Assembly: GCA_020025515.1 (NCBI GenBank)
Contig: JAHHRZ010000003.1
Span: 124,001 to 188,000 of the forward strand
DNA: 64,000 nt
Source of the DNA: Oscillospiraceae bacterium
GTDB taxonomy: Bacteria > Bacillota > Clostridia > Oscillospirales > Oscillospiraceae
Reading direction: 5' to 3'
Made by a program: the position numbers and the translations under genes. This document shows, piece by piece, positions 35,293 through 44,468 of this stretch. Under the pieces are notes generated by a model. The model saw nothing but the letters and a program-made list of their open reading frames with translations, did not search any database and was not told the origin of the DNA. Each line of letters starts with the position of its first letter. Position 1 is the first letter of the stretch.

Positions 35293-35339
35293 TCATTATT
35301 TTATGAAATTTTCTACAAAAATTTCGACAAGGTAAGAAT

Positions 35340-35371
35340 GGGGCAGTCCTGCCGTTTGGCGGGACTGCCCC
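35340..35371 (-). terminator. Hairpin after the RNA methyltransferase gene
   Basis: A perfect 10-bp GGGGCAGTCC/GGACTGCCCC stem with a 12-nt loop that can pair further. On the minus strand it is followed by ATTCTT rather than a clean T run, so termination may be partial. Confidence 0.55.
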
Positions 35372-35380
35372 AAAAAAGGA

Positions 35381-36190
35381 TTATTCATAGGAACCCAGCT
35401 GCCAGAAGGCCACGGCGCTTGCAGCAGCCACATTCAGCGAATCTACATGATGGGTCATGGGGATCATAACGGTGTAGTCGCATTGTGCAATGGTTTCGGG
35501 GGCCAGACCGTCTCCTTCCGTGCCCAAGACAATGGCCAGCTGCCGTTCCTGGGTCAGGCGGGGGTCACGAAGGGAAAGGGAGTCGTCCTTCAGGGCCATA
35601 GCGGCAGTCCGAAACCCCAGCCTGTGGAGAGATTGCTGCCAGTCAGGTCCAACATAGGTCCAGGGCACCTGAAATACCGTGCCCATGCTCACCCGTATGG
35701 CCCGTCGGTAGAGAGGATTGCTGCAGCAATCGGTGAGAAGAACGGCATCCATGTTGAGCGCCGCAGCCGAACGGAAGATGGCACCCACATTTGTGGGATT
35801 CATTACATTTTCCAGCACAGCCACCCGGCGCACCCCGGTACAGATGAAATCCAAAGTGGGAAGGGGCTTTCTGCGCATGGCGCACAAGACACCTCTTGTC
35901 AGCTGAAAGCCTGTGAGCTGAGTGAGAACATCAAAAGGAGCGGTATAGACCGGGATGCTGCTGCATCGGGCCAGAATCCCGGCGGCCTGCCCCTGCAATT
36001 CGTTGGAGGCCGCCAGAAGGGAGATAGGCTCATAGCCCGCATCCAGAGCCCGAGCAATGACCTTGGGGCTTTCCGCAATAAAGATCCCCTCCTGTGGATT
36101 CTCACGATTCAGAAGCTGCACCTCAGAGCGCCGGGCAAAGATGTCCAGCTCAGGTGCGGAAAAGTTGGTAATTTCTCGAATGTCAGCCAT
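35381..36190 (-). CDS. SpoU/TrmH-family RNA 2'-O-methyltransferase
   Basis: SPOUT-fold methyltransferase acting on rRNA or tRNA ribose, 269 residues. An N-terminal substrate-binding domain (about 1-100, with FIAESPKVI) precedes the trefoil-knot domain with the three SpoU motifs: ENVMNPTNVGAIFRSA, IVLGTEGDGL and SLNVAAASAVAFW. The ATG at 36190 has GGAGG 8 bp upstream. The DEAD-box helicase gene lies 24 bp upstream on the same strand, so both are probably one RNA-metabolism transcript. The target nucleotide cannot be told from sequence. Confidence 0.88.
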   Translation of the reverse strand: MADIREITNFSAPELDIFARRSEVQLLNRENPQEGIFIAESPKVIARALDAGYEPISLLAASNELQGQAAGILARCSSIPVYTAPFDVLTQLTGFQLTRGVLCAMRRKPLPTLDFICTGVRRVAVLENVMNPTNVGAIFRSAAALNMDAVLLTDCCSNPLYRRAIRVSMGTVFQVPWTYVGPDWQQSLHRLGFRTAAMALKDDSLSLRDPRLTQERQLAIVLGTEGDGLAPETIAQCDYTVMIPMTHHVDSLNVAAASAVAFWQLGSYE

Positions 36191-36214
36191 AGATACTGCC
36201 TCCTGCAATAAAGG

Positions 36215-37579
36215 TCAGGGTTTGCTTTTTCTCTTCCTGCGCCTTCCGTCTGCAACGGCCACCACGGTTCCGGGAATCCTGGGGTCAGAGCGAAGGCCGC
36301 GGCGTTTGGGGGCGGAAGCAGCGATGGGGTTCTGCGCAGGGGCAGGAATCTGCCGGACGGCAGCAGCTCTGGGAGTGGCCGATGCCTGAGATTTCGGCTG
36401 CCGCAGGGGACGTTGATTTCGCTGTTTCTTGGGGGTTGGTTCAAAAATCTCCATGGGCCAGGGATGCAGTTTGATCTCGGGTATGGATTTTCCAATGAGC
36501 TTTTCAATGTCTTTGAGATAAGAAAGCTCATCAAAGTTACAAAAACTGATGGCAATGCCTGAATGTCCGGCCCGTCCGGTTCGTCCGATGCGGTGCACAT
36601 AAGTTTCCGGCACATTGGGAAGCTCATAGTTGATGACACAGGGCAGCTCATTCACATCGATTCCACGGGCGGCAATATCGGTTGCCACCAGAACCCGAAT
36701 GTCACGAGACTTAAACCGCTCCAGAGCAGTCACCCGGGCGGACTGACTTTTATTGCCGTGAATGGCCATGGCAGGAATTCCGGACCGGGTAAGCGCTTCC
36801 GCCACCCGATTGGCACCGTGCTTGGTATTGGTGAAAACCAACACACTGGGATAGTCACTTTTGGTGAGAATGTCGTGCAGCAGAAGCTTTTTGTTCCCCT
36901 TATCGATTTTATAGACCTGCTGGGAAATGGCATCCACCGTAGAGGATTGGGGGGCGACCTCTACGCGGATGGGATCGTGAAGGATGGTTTTGGACAGTGC
37001 GGCAATTTCCTGAGGCATGGTGGCGGAAAATAGAAGGGTCTGCCGCTTTTTAGGAAGTCTGGCAATGACCTTCCGCACATCGTGTATAAAGCCCATGTCC
37101 AGCATCCGATCCGCTTCATCCAGAACAAAAATTTCCAGCCGGCTCAGATCAATATAGCCCTGATTGCACAGGTCGTTCAGCCGACCCGGAGTGGCAATCA
37201 GCACATCCACGCCTCTTTGCAGGGCCTGCACCTGGGGGGCTTGCCCGACACCGCCAAAGATCACCGTGCTCCTGACGGGCAGAAAGGTGCCATAGGAGCG
37301 AAAGTTCTCCTGAATCTGCAGGGCCAGCTCCCGGGTGGGAGTTAAAATCAAGGCACGGATGGGCCGATGGTCTTTTGTGATTTTTCCGGAGATCCGCTGC
37401 AAAATGGGAATGGAAAAAGCGGCGGTTTTACCGGTTCCTGTCTGGGCGCAGCCAATGAGGTCCCTGCCCTGTGCCACGGGGCCAATGGCGGCAGCCTGAA
37501 TGGGGGTGGGAGCGGTATAGCCCATCTCCTGAACAGCCTGAAGAAGCTCAGGCAATAGATTGAGTGATTGAAATGTCAT
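36215..37579 (-). CDS. DEAD-box RNA helicase (RhlE-like)
   Basis: ATP-dependent RNA helicase, 454 residues. The Q motif [10 protein letters not shown], motif [12 protein letters not shown], motif [13 protein letters not shown], motif III SATMP, and motif [15 protein letters not shown] are all in place. A basic low-complexity tail from about residue 375 (Arg/Pro/Gln/Ala-rich, ending RRRKRKSKP) probably binds RNA. Members of this family help ribosome assembly or mRNA turnover, often in the cold. Its promoter at 37621-37649 faces away from the FemAB promoter. Confidence 0.93.
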   Translation of the reverse strand: MTFQSLNLLPELLQAVQEMGYTAPTPIQAAAIGPVAQGRDLIGCAQTGTGKTAAFSIPILQRISGKITKDHRPIRALILTPTRELALQIQENFRSYGTFLPVRSTVIFGGVGQAPQVQALQRGVDVLIATPGRLNDLCNQGYIDLSRLEIFVLDEADRMLDMGFIHDVRKVIARLPKKRQTLLFSATMPQEIAALSKTILHDPIRVEVAPQSSTVDAISQQVYKIDKGNKKLLLHDILTKSDYPSVLVFTNTKHGANRVAEALTRSGIPAMAIHGNKSQSARVTALERFKSRDIRVLVATDIAARGIDVNELPCVINYELPNVPETYVHRIGRTGRAGHSGIAISFCNFDELSYLKDIEKLIGKSIPEIKLHPWPMEIFEPTPKKQRNQRPLRQPKSQASATPRAAAVRQIPAPAQNPIAASAPKRRGLRSDPRIPGTVVAVADGRRRKRKSKP

Positions 37580-37620
37580 AGATAATCCTTGCTATGTAAA
37601 TTTGCCATAGGCATTCCTAC

Positions 37621-37649
37621 AGTATACACTACATTTTTAGGAATTGCAA
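37621..37649 (-). promoter_or_regulatory. Promoter of the DEAD-box helicase
   Basis: On the minus strand TTGCAA (37644-37649), a 17-bp spacer and TATACT (37621-37626), about 40 bp before the start codon. Confidence 0.75.
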
Positions 37650-37678
37650 ACAAAACTGGGGAGAACTTCGGTTAGTCG

Positions 37679-37707
37679 TTGCACAAATGGCAAAAACATG
37701 ATATGAT
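37679..37707 (+). promoter_or_regulatory. Promoter of the FemAB-alr-peptidase cluster
   Basis: TTGCAC (37679-37684), a 17-bp spacer and TATGAT (37702-37707). It forms a divergent pair with the helicase promoter. Confidence 0.7.
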
Positions 37708-37767
37708 ACAGGAATTAAATTGGATTTTTACGCCTATGATTATTTTACAACAAAGGAAGCTTATGCT

Positions 37768-38853
37768 ATGTATGAATTGATTAACGATAAGACTCTGGCA
37801 GAGTATGAGGCATTTATTGCAGGCCACCCCAAAGGGCATTTTGCCCAGTCCAGTCTTTGGGGCAAGCAGAAGTCGGCCTGGATCTGGCGTGCCGTTGCGG
37901 TTCGTGGGGAGGATGGAAAAATCAAAGGCTCCATGGCGTTTCTGATCCGCAGAATGCCCATTTTCCGGGCCAGCATGCTCTATGCCTGCCGGGGCCCTGT
38001 GTGCGATCTGGATGACCGGCAGACCATGGAGGAGCTGGTGAAGGGTGCAAAGGCTCTTGCAAAGGAGTACCACGGCTATGTCATCAAGGTGGATCCCGAT
38101 GTCCCTGTAGAGAATCAGGCCTTCCGGCAGATGCTGGAGTCCTTTGGCTTCCGCATTATGCAGGAAGGAAAGAACTTTGAAGGAATCCAGCCCAAGTTCG
38201 TTTTCCGTATGAATGTGGAGAACAAAACCGAGGAAGAAATGCTGGCTTCTTTTCATCAGAAGCACCGCTATAATATCCGCCTTGCCACCAAAAAGGGGGT
38301 AGAGGTGAAAATCTGCGGGCAGGAGATGGTGCACGATTTTACCCAGATTATGATTGAGACCGGTATGCGTGACAACTTTGTGACTCGGAATGAGGCGTAT
38401 TTTTCCAATATCCTGAAGAATCTGGGAGAGCATGCCCGGCTCTACATGGCCTTTTACGAAGGAAAGCCCATTGCGGGCACCCTGGCGATCTGGTTTGGCG
38501 ATAAGGTGTGGTATCTGTATGGCGCTTCCTCCAACAGCCACCGAAATCTGATGCCCAACTATCTGTTGCAGTGGAATATGATTCAGTGGGCTCTGGAAAA
38601 GAAATGCAGAATCTATGACTTCCGTGGTGTTTCCGGCGATTTGGATGAGAGCAATCCCCTCTACGGTCTGTATAAGTTCAAAAAGGGCTTCAACGGTGAT
38701 TTCACGGAGTTTGTAGGCGAATTTGATCTGATTCTCAGCAAGCCTCTGTATGTGATGATCGACAAAGCAACCAAGATCTATCAGCACCGGAATGTTCTCA
38801 AGTACCGCCGTGAGAACAAGGATAAGGCACCGGAAGAAAAGAAAGCAGAGTAA
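37768..38853 (+). CDS. FemAB/FemX-like aminoacyltransferase
   Basis: Predicted tRNA-dependent ligase that adds the first cross-bridge amino acid to lipid II, 361 residues with the twin GNAT-like fold. Family marks include FAQSSLWGKQK near the N-terminus, LASFHQKHRYNIRLA in the middle, the GASSNSHRNLMPNYLLQWNMI block, and the C-terminal FKKGFNGDFTEFVGEFDL segment. The ATG at 37768 has AAAGGAAG 8 bp upstream; the frame extends to 37720. It is followed after 17 bp by alanine racemase, which supports a peptidoglycan role. The amino acid added is unknown. Confidence 0.85.
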   Translation: MYELINDKTLAEYEAFIAGHPKGHFAQSSLWGKQKSAWIWRAVAVRGEDGKIKGSMAFLIRRMPIFRASMLYACRGPVCDLDDRQTMEELVKGAKALAKEYHGYVIKVDPDVPVENQAFRQMLESFGFRIMQEGKNFEGIQPKFVFRMNVENKTEEEMLASFHQKHRYNIRLATKKGVEVKICGQEMVHDFTQIMIETGMRDNFVTRNEAYFSNILKNLGEHARLYMAFYEGKPIAGTLAIWFGDKVWYLYGASSNSHRNLMPNYLLQWNMIQWALEKKCRIYDFRGVSGDLDESNPLYGLYKFKKGFNGDFTEFVGEFDLILSKPLYVMIDKATKIYQHRNVLKYRRENKDKAPEEKKAE

Positions 38854-38870
38854 GCCCTGAGGGAGAAGCG

Positions 38871-39956
38871 ATGAAAACCTATATTGTAGAAACAAAGAAT
38901 ATCATTCACAATGTTCAGGTTTTGAAACAGAAGGCAGGCAAGGCCACCATCTGGGGCGTTGTGAAGGGCAATGGATATGGCTTGGGCGCAGCCAGACTGG
39001 CTCAGGTGCTCTATGAAGAAGGAATCACTCACTTTGCTGTCACGGCCCTGGAAGAGGCCGCAGCCCTGCGGGAAGAACAGCGGGAGGATATGCAGATCCT
39101 TATGCTCCGTGAAACCTCTGATCCCCGGGAGCTGGAGCAGCTGCTCCAGCTGGACGTGATTTGCACCATTGGCTCTGTGGAGGCTGCCGAGGCTGTAAAC
39201 GCCGCGGCCCATACAGTGGGGAAGAAGGCCCGGGCCCATGTGAAGCTGGATACGGGAATGGGGCGGTATGGATTTCTGCCCCAGCAGATAGAACAGGCCA
39301 AAGCGCTTTGGAAGTATGAAAATATTGAAATGGAAGGGGTCTTTACCCACTTTTACCGGGGCGGCAACGAAAAAGTCAGAAATCAGCAATTTGCAGCCTT
39401 CCAGGCCATGGTAACGGAGCTCAGGCAGGCAGGATGTGAGGTAGGGATGGTCCATTGCTGCAACTCCCTGGCTTTTTGGTATGGTCCGGAGATGCATCTG
39501 GATGCGGTGCGTCTGGGTTCCTGCCTTTTGGGCCGTGTGTGCTATGCGCAGGAGGCCGGACTCATGCGGGTTGGTTATGTACAGGCCGATGTGGAGGCTC
39601 TGCGAACCATTCCCAAGGGCCATAATGTGGGCTATGGCGGCGACTGTCAGGTCAAGCGGGAGACAAAGATCGCTGTGATTGGCGTGGGGTACCTGCACGG
39701 ATTTTCCGTAGAGCGGGGCTATGATGTGTTTCGTCCCCGGGATTGCATCCATTCCATGGCCAGATACCTCAAGTATCTATTGAAGCGCCATTGCCTGACT
39801 GTGGAGATCAATGGGAAGACCTGCCCGGTTTTGGGCCATGTGGGGATGGTGAATCTCATTGCGGATGTGACGGATATTCCATGTGCCCTGCATGATCCTG
39901 TGGTGGTGCAGGTGAATCCGCTGGATCTCAAGGCCATGGAGGTGCGGTTCCAATGA
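38871..39956 (+). CDS. alr: Alanine racemase-family PLP enzyme
   Basis: Fold-type III PLP enzyme that should supply D-alanine for peptidoglycan, 361 residues. The PLP lysine is in VVKGNGYG (about residue 32), with KLDTGMGRYGF and the C-terminal-domain catalytic Tyr in GVGYLHGFS. The segment that is normally GRVCMDQ is GHVGMVN here, and the lysine motif is GNGYG rather than ADAYG, so the protein is a divergent member; serine racemase or another amino-acid racemase is possible. It lies between FemAB and the peptidase, overlapping the latter by 4 bp (ATGA). Confidence 0.8.
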   Translation: MKTYIVETKNIIHNVQVLKQKAGKATIWGVVKGNGYGLGAARLAQVLYEEGITHFAVTALEEAAALREEQREDMQILMLRETSDPRELEQLLQLDVICTIGSVEAAEAVNAAAHTVGKKARAHVKLDTGMGRYGFLPQQIEQAKALWKYENIEMEGVFTHFYRGGNEKVRNQQFAAFQAMVTELRQAGCEVGMVHCCNSLAFWYGPEMHLDAVRLGSCLLGRVCYAQEAGLMRVGYVQADVEALRTIPKGHNVGYGGDCQVKRETKIAVIGVGYLHGFSVERGYDVFRPRDCIHSMARYLKYLLKRHCLTVEINGKTCPVLGHVGMVNLIADVTDIPCALHDPVVVQVNPLDLKAMEVRFQ

Positions 39957-41614
39957 AAAGAACAATCACAGCCCTGATTCTGCTGCTGTCGCTAATGCTG
40001 TCTGCCTGCTCCATGACACCGGAGAAGGGAAACCGTGGGGTTGGACAGCTGACAGGGCAGACGGAACGGGAGCCTACCTTCCAGGAGATGGTCTATACCC
40101 GTCCTGACGTGGATGCACTGAAAGAGGCAGAACAAGAGGTTTGCAGTGAAAGCATGTCACAGACAGACGTTCAAGCGCTGCTGGAAACCCTGGCCTTTTA
40201 CTACAACCAGGTAAAGCACTGCCAGACCATGTATCATTTGGCGGACATCCGCCACAGTCTGGATCTATCCGATCAGTATTACAAAGAAGAGTATGGATTT
40301 TGCTTACAGTTCATGAACCAAGTCAGCGAGAGTATGGATACTGTATGTCGCGCGCTGGCCCAATCTCCAGTTCGGGAGGAATTGGAAGCGGATTTCTTTG
40401 GGGAAGGGTACTTTGACCAATACTTAGACGACCAAGGCCAGATCACAGAGTCTGTCTGGTCCGAGACGCTTTTGAAACTCATGGAAGAAGAGGCCCAGCT
40501 GGAGGCAAAGTACTATGATGTTTTAAGCGACCTTGCCCGGAATCAGGCAGATCCGGACTACACCCAGAAGCTGGCAGAGGCAGTGGCACCCATCTATGTG
40601 GAGCTGATTCAGGTGCGGCAGGCAATGGCTCAAGAGACAGGGTATGCAGACTATGAGTCTTTTGCATGGGATTGGTTTTACTATCGGGACTATACCCCTC
40701 AGGAGGCAGAGGCCTATGTTTCTTCCATACAGGAGAATCTGGTTCCTTTGTATTTGCAGCTGTGGAATTCTGACTTTTTTGAAAAAGCCTATTCTAAGAC
40801 CGTATCCCAGGAGCAAATCCGGGACTATGTGAGGTCTGCGGCGGAGCATATGGGAGGAATTGCGGAAACATCCTGGGAGGTGCTGACCAACCAGGAACTG
40901 TTTGATCTCTCTGCTGGGGAAAATAAGTATGTGGGTTCCTTTGAGCTCTATCTGGCCAGCTATGAGGTTCCGTTTATTTTCTTTTATCCTTATGGAGATA
41001 TTACGGATTACATAGGTTTTTCCCATGAGTTCGGTCATTTTATCAATGACTATGTTACCCAGGAGAGCTATCTGTCCACAGACAATGCAGAGGTATTGTC
41101 TCAGGCCATGGAGTATCTGGCAACCTCTTATTCCGAGGATACCGGTGCGTCTGTGCTGAAGATCCTGCAAAAGATGGTGCTGGCCAATAGCCTGTCCACT
41201 TATATCGATCAGGCGGCCTATCACAGCTTTGAAAACCGGGTTTACAAGCTCACAAAAGAGGAGCTGACGCTGGAAACTCTCAACGCCACTTATGCTGCGG
41301 TGATGGAGGACTTTGGCATTGAACTCGGGGAAGGAATGCAGACGGACTGGGCAGAGGTGCCCCACTTTTTTACAGAACCGTTTTATGTCCTGAGCTATGT
41401 GGTCTCCAATGACATTGCCATGCAGATCTATGAGAAGGAATTGGAGAAAGCCGGAGATGGATTGGAGCTGTTTGAAGAACTGTCCATGCAGTGGGATGAT
41501 CAGGAATTTGGAACTCTTCTCAATGGTGCCGGGATCGTCAGCCCCTTTGCACCACAGCGTATGGATGAGCTGAAAACCTGCTTTCAAACCAAACTGATAG
41601 ATCAGCTTGATTAA
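39953..41614 (+). CDS. Lipoprotein metallopeptidase of the M3/oligoendopeptidase F type
   Basis: A 553-residue lipoprotein: the signal peptide ends LMLSAC, with the acylated Cys at about residue 19. The zinc-binding HEFGH motif occurs in FSHEFGHFINDY at about residue 360, with a downstream Glu in NAEVLSQAMEYLA, as in M3 peptidases and oligoendopeptidase F. It is somewhat shorter than cytoplasmic PepF (about 600). As a lipoprotein it would cut peptides outside the membrane. It starts inside the alr stop (ATGA), so the two are translationally coupled. Substrates are unknown. Confidence 0.82.
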   Translation: MKRTITALILLLSLMLSACSMTPEKGNRGVGQLTGQTEREPTFQEMVYTRPDVDALKEAEQEVCSESMSQTDVQALLETLAFYYNQVKHCQTMYHLADIRHSLDLSDQYYKEEYGFCLQFMNQVSESMDTVCRALAQSPVREELEADFFGEGYFDQYLDDQGQITESVWSETLLKLMEEEAQLEAKYYDVLSDLARNQADPDYTQKLAEAVAPIYVELIQVRQAMAQETGYADYESFAWDWFYYRDYTPQEAEAYVSSIQENLVPLYLQLWNSDFFEKAYSKTVSQEQIRDYVRSAAEHMGGIAETSWEVLTNQELFDLSAGENKYVGSFELYLASYEVPFIFFYPYGDITDYIGFSHEFGHFINDYVTQESYLSTDNAEVLSQAMEYLATSYSEDTGASVLKILQKMVLANSLSTYIDQAAYHSFENRVYKLTKEELTLETLNATYAAVMEDFGIELGEGMQTDWAEVPHFFTEPFYVLSYVVSNDIAMQIYEKELEKAGDGLELFEELSMQWDDQEFGTLLNGAGIVSPFAPQRMDELKTCFQTKLIDQLD

Positions 41615-41625
41615 AACAGAAAGAA

Positions 41626-41672
41626 CCACCCTTACCCACGAACGGAGCTGTTCGGTGTAAGGGTGGATTTTT
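41626..41672 (+). terminator. Terminator of the FemAB-alr-peptidase cluster
   Basis: CCACCCTTAC/GTAAGGGTGG stem enclosing a secondary CGAAC/GTTCG pairing, followed by ATTTTT. Confidence 0.88.
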
Positions 41673-41683
41673 CGACGCTTCAG

Positions 41684-42037
41684 TTACCAAAACCGTTTGC
41701 CGGCCCGGTACATGGTCCACTTGTGATTCAGGAAAATCCCGGCGCCCAGCAGAAGGAAAAGAAAAGAGACCCAAGGAGAACAATCTGGCAGAACCTGCCC
41801 CAAAACATAGCCCCCGGCCGCAAGAAGGAGCATAATCCCCCAGATCAGAAGCCGGGTGCGCAGCATCCGAAGGTAGATCTCAGGCTTCAGACATGAGCCG
41901 GGATGTTTTCCCCTGGGGTAGAGATATGGGTTGGGAAGCAGCTTGGTCCAGCGCCGGGCCTGAACACCCAGAATCAGGGCATACAGTCCGCTTGCAACAA
42001 AACAAAGGGTCAGCAGAATATCAAAAGCCATATTCAT
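41684..42037 (-). CDS. Small hypothetical membrane protein
   Basis: 117 residues with three predicted membrane segments (about 5-25, 62-84 and 88-106) and a basic loop between the first and second. No known domain was recognised. The ATG at 42037 has AGAGGA 7 bp upstream. It is encoded convergently to the peptidase gene and divergently from prfC, so it is probably monocistronic. Confidence 0.6.
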   Translation of the reverse strand: MNMAFDILLTLCFVASGLYALILGVQARRWTKLLPNPYLYPRGKHPGSCLKPEIYLRMLRTRLLIWGIMLLLAAGGYVLGQVLPDCSPWVSFLFLLLGAGIFLNHKWTMYRAGKRFW

Positions 42038-42111
42038 AGCAAAAATCCTCTCTGCCCAGAGGGCCTATTTTGTTCATTATACCAGTTGCAGAGAACAAAT
42101 GCAAGAACCAC

Positions 42112-42140
42112 TTGTAAATGGAAGAAATTCGTGGTAAACT
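42112..42140 (+). promoter_or_regulatory. Promoter of prfC
   Basis: TTGTAA (42112-42117), a 17-bp spacer and TAAACT (42135-42140), 116 bp before the start codon. Confidence 0.6.
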
Positions 42141-42255
42141 AAGGTAGTTTGGAGTGAAATCCGTTATTTTTCAGCCAGAGACCCACAGGGATTCCGGCTT
42201 TTTCTATGGCATTTCCCCCCGATTCAGTAGGGACAAATTTATGGAGGAATGAACG

Positions 42256-43857
42256 ATGCCTACATTGCAAGAAGAAATCAGCCGCCGTCGGACTTTTGCG
42301 ATTATCTCTCACCCCGACGCCGGTAAAACCACGCTGACCGAAAAGTTCCTGCTTTACGGCGGCGCCATCGCCCAGGCCGGTGTGGTCAAGGGCAAAAAAA
42401 ATCGTCGTGCGGCTGTGTCCGACTGGATGGAGATTGAGAAGCAGAGAGGCATCTCCGTGACCTCCTCCGTGATGCAGTTTCAGTGGGGCGGCTGCTGCAT
42501 CAACATCCTGGACACCCCGGGTCACCAGGACTTTTCCGAGGATACCTATCGTACTCTGATGGCAGCGGACTCTGCCGTCATGGTCATTGACGGCAGTAAG
42601 GGTGTTGAGGCCCAGACCCGGAAACTGTTTAAGGTCTGTGCCATGCGGCACATCCCCATCTTTACCTTTATCAACAAAATGGACCGGGAATCCAAGGATC
42701 CCTTTGACCTTCTGGAGGAGCTGGAGCAGGAGCTGGGCATTGAGACCTACGCCATGAACTGGCCCATCGGCTCCGGCAAGGAGTTTCAGGGAGTCTATGA
42801 CCGCCGGGGCAGTCAGCTCCTGTTCTTCTCCTCCGGTGCCGCCGGCAGAAATCGGGCAGGAAAAGAGGAAATCGACCTCTATGACCCCAAGGTTGCGGAT
42901 ATTCTGGGGGATGAAAAGAAATATCACCAGCTGGTTGAGGATGTGGAGCTTCTGGGAGCGGGACGGGACTTCGATTTGGAGGAAGTTCAGCACGGTCGTT
43001 TAAGCCCGGTGTTCTTTGGCTCCGCCCTGACCAACTTCGGCGTAGAACCCTTCCTGGAGGAGTTTCTGAAGATGACGCCGCCCCCTCTGTCCCGGACGGC
43101 GGACTGCGGCGTGGTGGATGCCTTTGATCCCAGCTTCTCCGCCTTTGTATTCAAAATCCAGGCCAACATGAACAAGGCCCACCGGGACCGTCTGGCGTTT
43201 CTGCGAATCTGCTCCGGCAAGTATGAGCGGGATGCAGAAGTGTACCATGTCCAGGGCGGCAGAAAGATGCGCCTGAGCCAGCCTCAGCAGATGATGGCGG
43301 CGGAGCGTGAGATTGTGGAAGAGGCCTATGCGGGAGACATTATCGGCGTCTTTGACCCCGGCATTTTCTCCATTGGCGATACGGTCACCGCACCCGGTAA
43401 GAAATTCAAGTTTGCGGGGATTCCCACCTTTGCCCCGGAGCACTTCGCCCGGGTCTCTGCCAAGGACTCCATGAAGCGCAAGCAGTTTGTCAAGGGGACC
43501 GAGCAGATTGCCCAGGAAGGTGCCATTCAGATTTTCAAAGTGCCCAACTCCGGTATGGAAGAGGTCATTGTAGGCGTGGTAGGCGTCTTGCAGTTTGAAG
43601 TGTTCCAGTATCGTATGAAGAACGAATACGGTGTGGATCTTCGCATGGATTACCTGCCCTATGAGGAATTGCGCCTCATTGACAGCTACACCGGAGACCT
43701 TGCCGACTTGAATTTGGGCTCGGACGCGGAACTGCTGGAGGACTACCGGGGCAGAAGCCTTCTGGTCTTTACCAGCTACTGGGCCATCGATTTCACCTGC
43801 CGTCGGAATCCCGGCTTGCAGCTGTCTGAAATCACCGTAGAACAGGAAGAAGAATAA
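42256..43857 (+). CDS. prfC: Peptide chain release factor 3
   Basis: Translational GTPase that removes RF1/RF2 from the ribosome after termination, 533 residues. G1 is SHPDAGKTTLTE at about residues 17-28, G3 DTPGHQDFSEDTY, G4 NKMDRE. The RF3-specific region contains RNPGLQLSEI near the C-terminus and the KRKQFVKGTEQIAQEGA segment of domain II-III. The ATG at 42256 has GGAGGAATGAACG upstream. A hairpin at 43864-43892 follows. Confidence 0.95.
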   Translation: MPTLQEEISRRRTFAIISHPDAGKTTLTEKFLLYGGAIAQAGVVKGKKNRRAAVSDWMEIEKQRGISVTSSVMQFQWGGCCINILDTPGHQDFSEDTYRTLMAADSAVMVIDGSKGVEAQTRKLFKVCAMRHIPIFTFINKMDRESKDPFDLLEELEQELGIETYAMNWPIGSGKEFQGVYDRRGSQLLFFSSGAAGRNRAGKEEIDLYDPKVADILGDEKKYHQLVEDVELLGAGRDFDLEEVQHGRLSPVFFGSALTNFGVEPFLEEFLKMTPPPLSRTADCGVVDAFDPSFSAFVFKIQANMNKAHRDRLAFLRICSGKYERDAEVYHVQGGRKMRLSQPQQMMAAEREIVEEAYAGDIIGVFDPGIFSIGDTVTAPGKKFKFAGIPTFAPEHFARVSAKDSMKRKQFVKGTEQIAQEGAIQIFKVPNSGMEEVIVGVVGVLQFEVFQYRMKNEYGVDLRMDYLPYEELRLIDSYTGDLADLNLGSDAELLEDYRGRSLLVFTSYWAIDFTCRRNPGLQLSEITVEQEEE

Positions 43858-43863
43858 GTTCCC

Positions 43864-43892
43864 CGGAGCTGCTGCCTTGTGCGGCAGCTCCG
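43864..43892 (+). terminator. Hairpin after prfC
   Basis: CGGAGCTGC/GCAGCTCCG, 9 bp with an 11-nt loop, but no T tract follows; the sequence continues into the IS-like remnant. Confidence 0.5.
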
Positions 43893-44205
43893 TAAGCGTA
43901 ACATTTGCCCCCGGATTGTAAATCACCCTCCAATATAAAACAATACCTCCGTATAGCAGCGGATCGTTTACGAGACTGGCATAGAGTTTATGACAGTCTC
44001 GTTGCGTCCGGGATACGGAGGTATTTTCATAAGCAGAGAATTACAAACACTCAATCGGCAGAATAAACTGGATCTCTGGGCACTTGCGATAAATGCCACT
44101 TAATAGGGCATCGTCTAACGACACCAGAAAGGTCTTGTAAAAATTTTGCTGCAAATTCAGGCGACCATGGAGAATCGGAAGGATGGCCAGCCGGGGGCAT
44201 GAAAA
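43893..44205 (+). mobile_element. IS66-like insertion sequence remnant
   Basis: The left part starts GTAAGCGTAACATTTGCCCCCGG, like an IS66 terminal repeat; a shared CCCCCGG block reappears inverted at about 44191-44200. At 43945-44028 a long imperfect inverted repeat (AATACCTCCGTA/TACGGAGGTATT with an inner ACGAGACTG/CAGTCTCGT) leads to GGAGGTATTTTC and then a frame reading SRELQTLNRQNKLDLWA, similar to the start of IS66 TnpA. The start codon position reads ATA rather than ATG and the frame stops after about 24 codons. This looks like an internally deleted IS. The identification is by memory of the family. Confidence 0.45.
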
Positions 44206-44245
44206 GGATCCCAATTTTAGGCTGCCTTCTTTAACTCAATACGAC

Positions 44246-44297
44246 AAAAAGCTTTCCCCTGTGCTGATTCGCAAACCAACCCATGGGAAAGCTTTTT
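44246..44297 (-). terminator. Terminator of the original tRNA gene
   Basis: A perfect AAAAAGCTTTCCC/GGGAAAGCTTTTT repeat. On the minus strand it lies just after the CCA end of the tRNA fragment and runs into a T tract. Confidence 0.8.
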
Positions 44298-44302
44298 ACA
44301 AA

Positions 44303-44347
44303 TGGTGGAGACTACTGGACTCGAACCAGTGACCTCCTGCGTGTGAA
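44303..44347 (-). pseudogene. 3' half of a tRNA gene, integration site (att) of the element
   Basis: Read on the minus strand it contains, in order, an anticodon loop TTCACAC (anticodon CAC, valine, if numbered normally), the 3' anticodon-stem strand GCAGG, a variable loop, a T arm ACTGG-TTCGAGT-CCAGT, the 3' acceptor strand AGTCTCC, and ACCA. No matching 5' half (which should begin GGAGACT) is found to its right; the sequence instead runs into the recombinase gene. This is the usual leftover of integration into a tRNA 3' part. An intact copy is expected at the other end of the element, outside the window. Confidence 0.8.
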
Positions 44348-44468
44348 ACTTGTATAAGTAGCAATTTTGTAGTATTTGTGTCTACCAGAATCTATCTGTA
44401 GTATAATGTTTGTTTGGCAGCGCAATTCGGAATATTGCCAATATAAATATTAAGATGGAGAGATAGAC

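Noticed and set aside
35210..35380. Possible glmS ribozyme upstream of glmS
   Set aside because: The promoter leaves a leader of only about 50 nt and no ribozyme-like fold was seen.
44041..44195. Short minus-strand frame ending in a plausible-looking protein C-terminus opposite the IS remnant
   Set aside because: Could be read as coding, but the plus-strand similarity to an IS66 transposase start explains the bases better and no start region is present.
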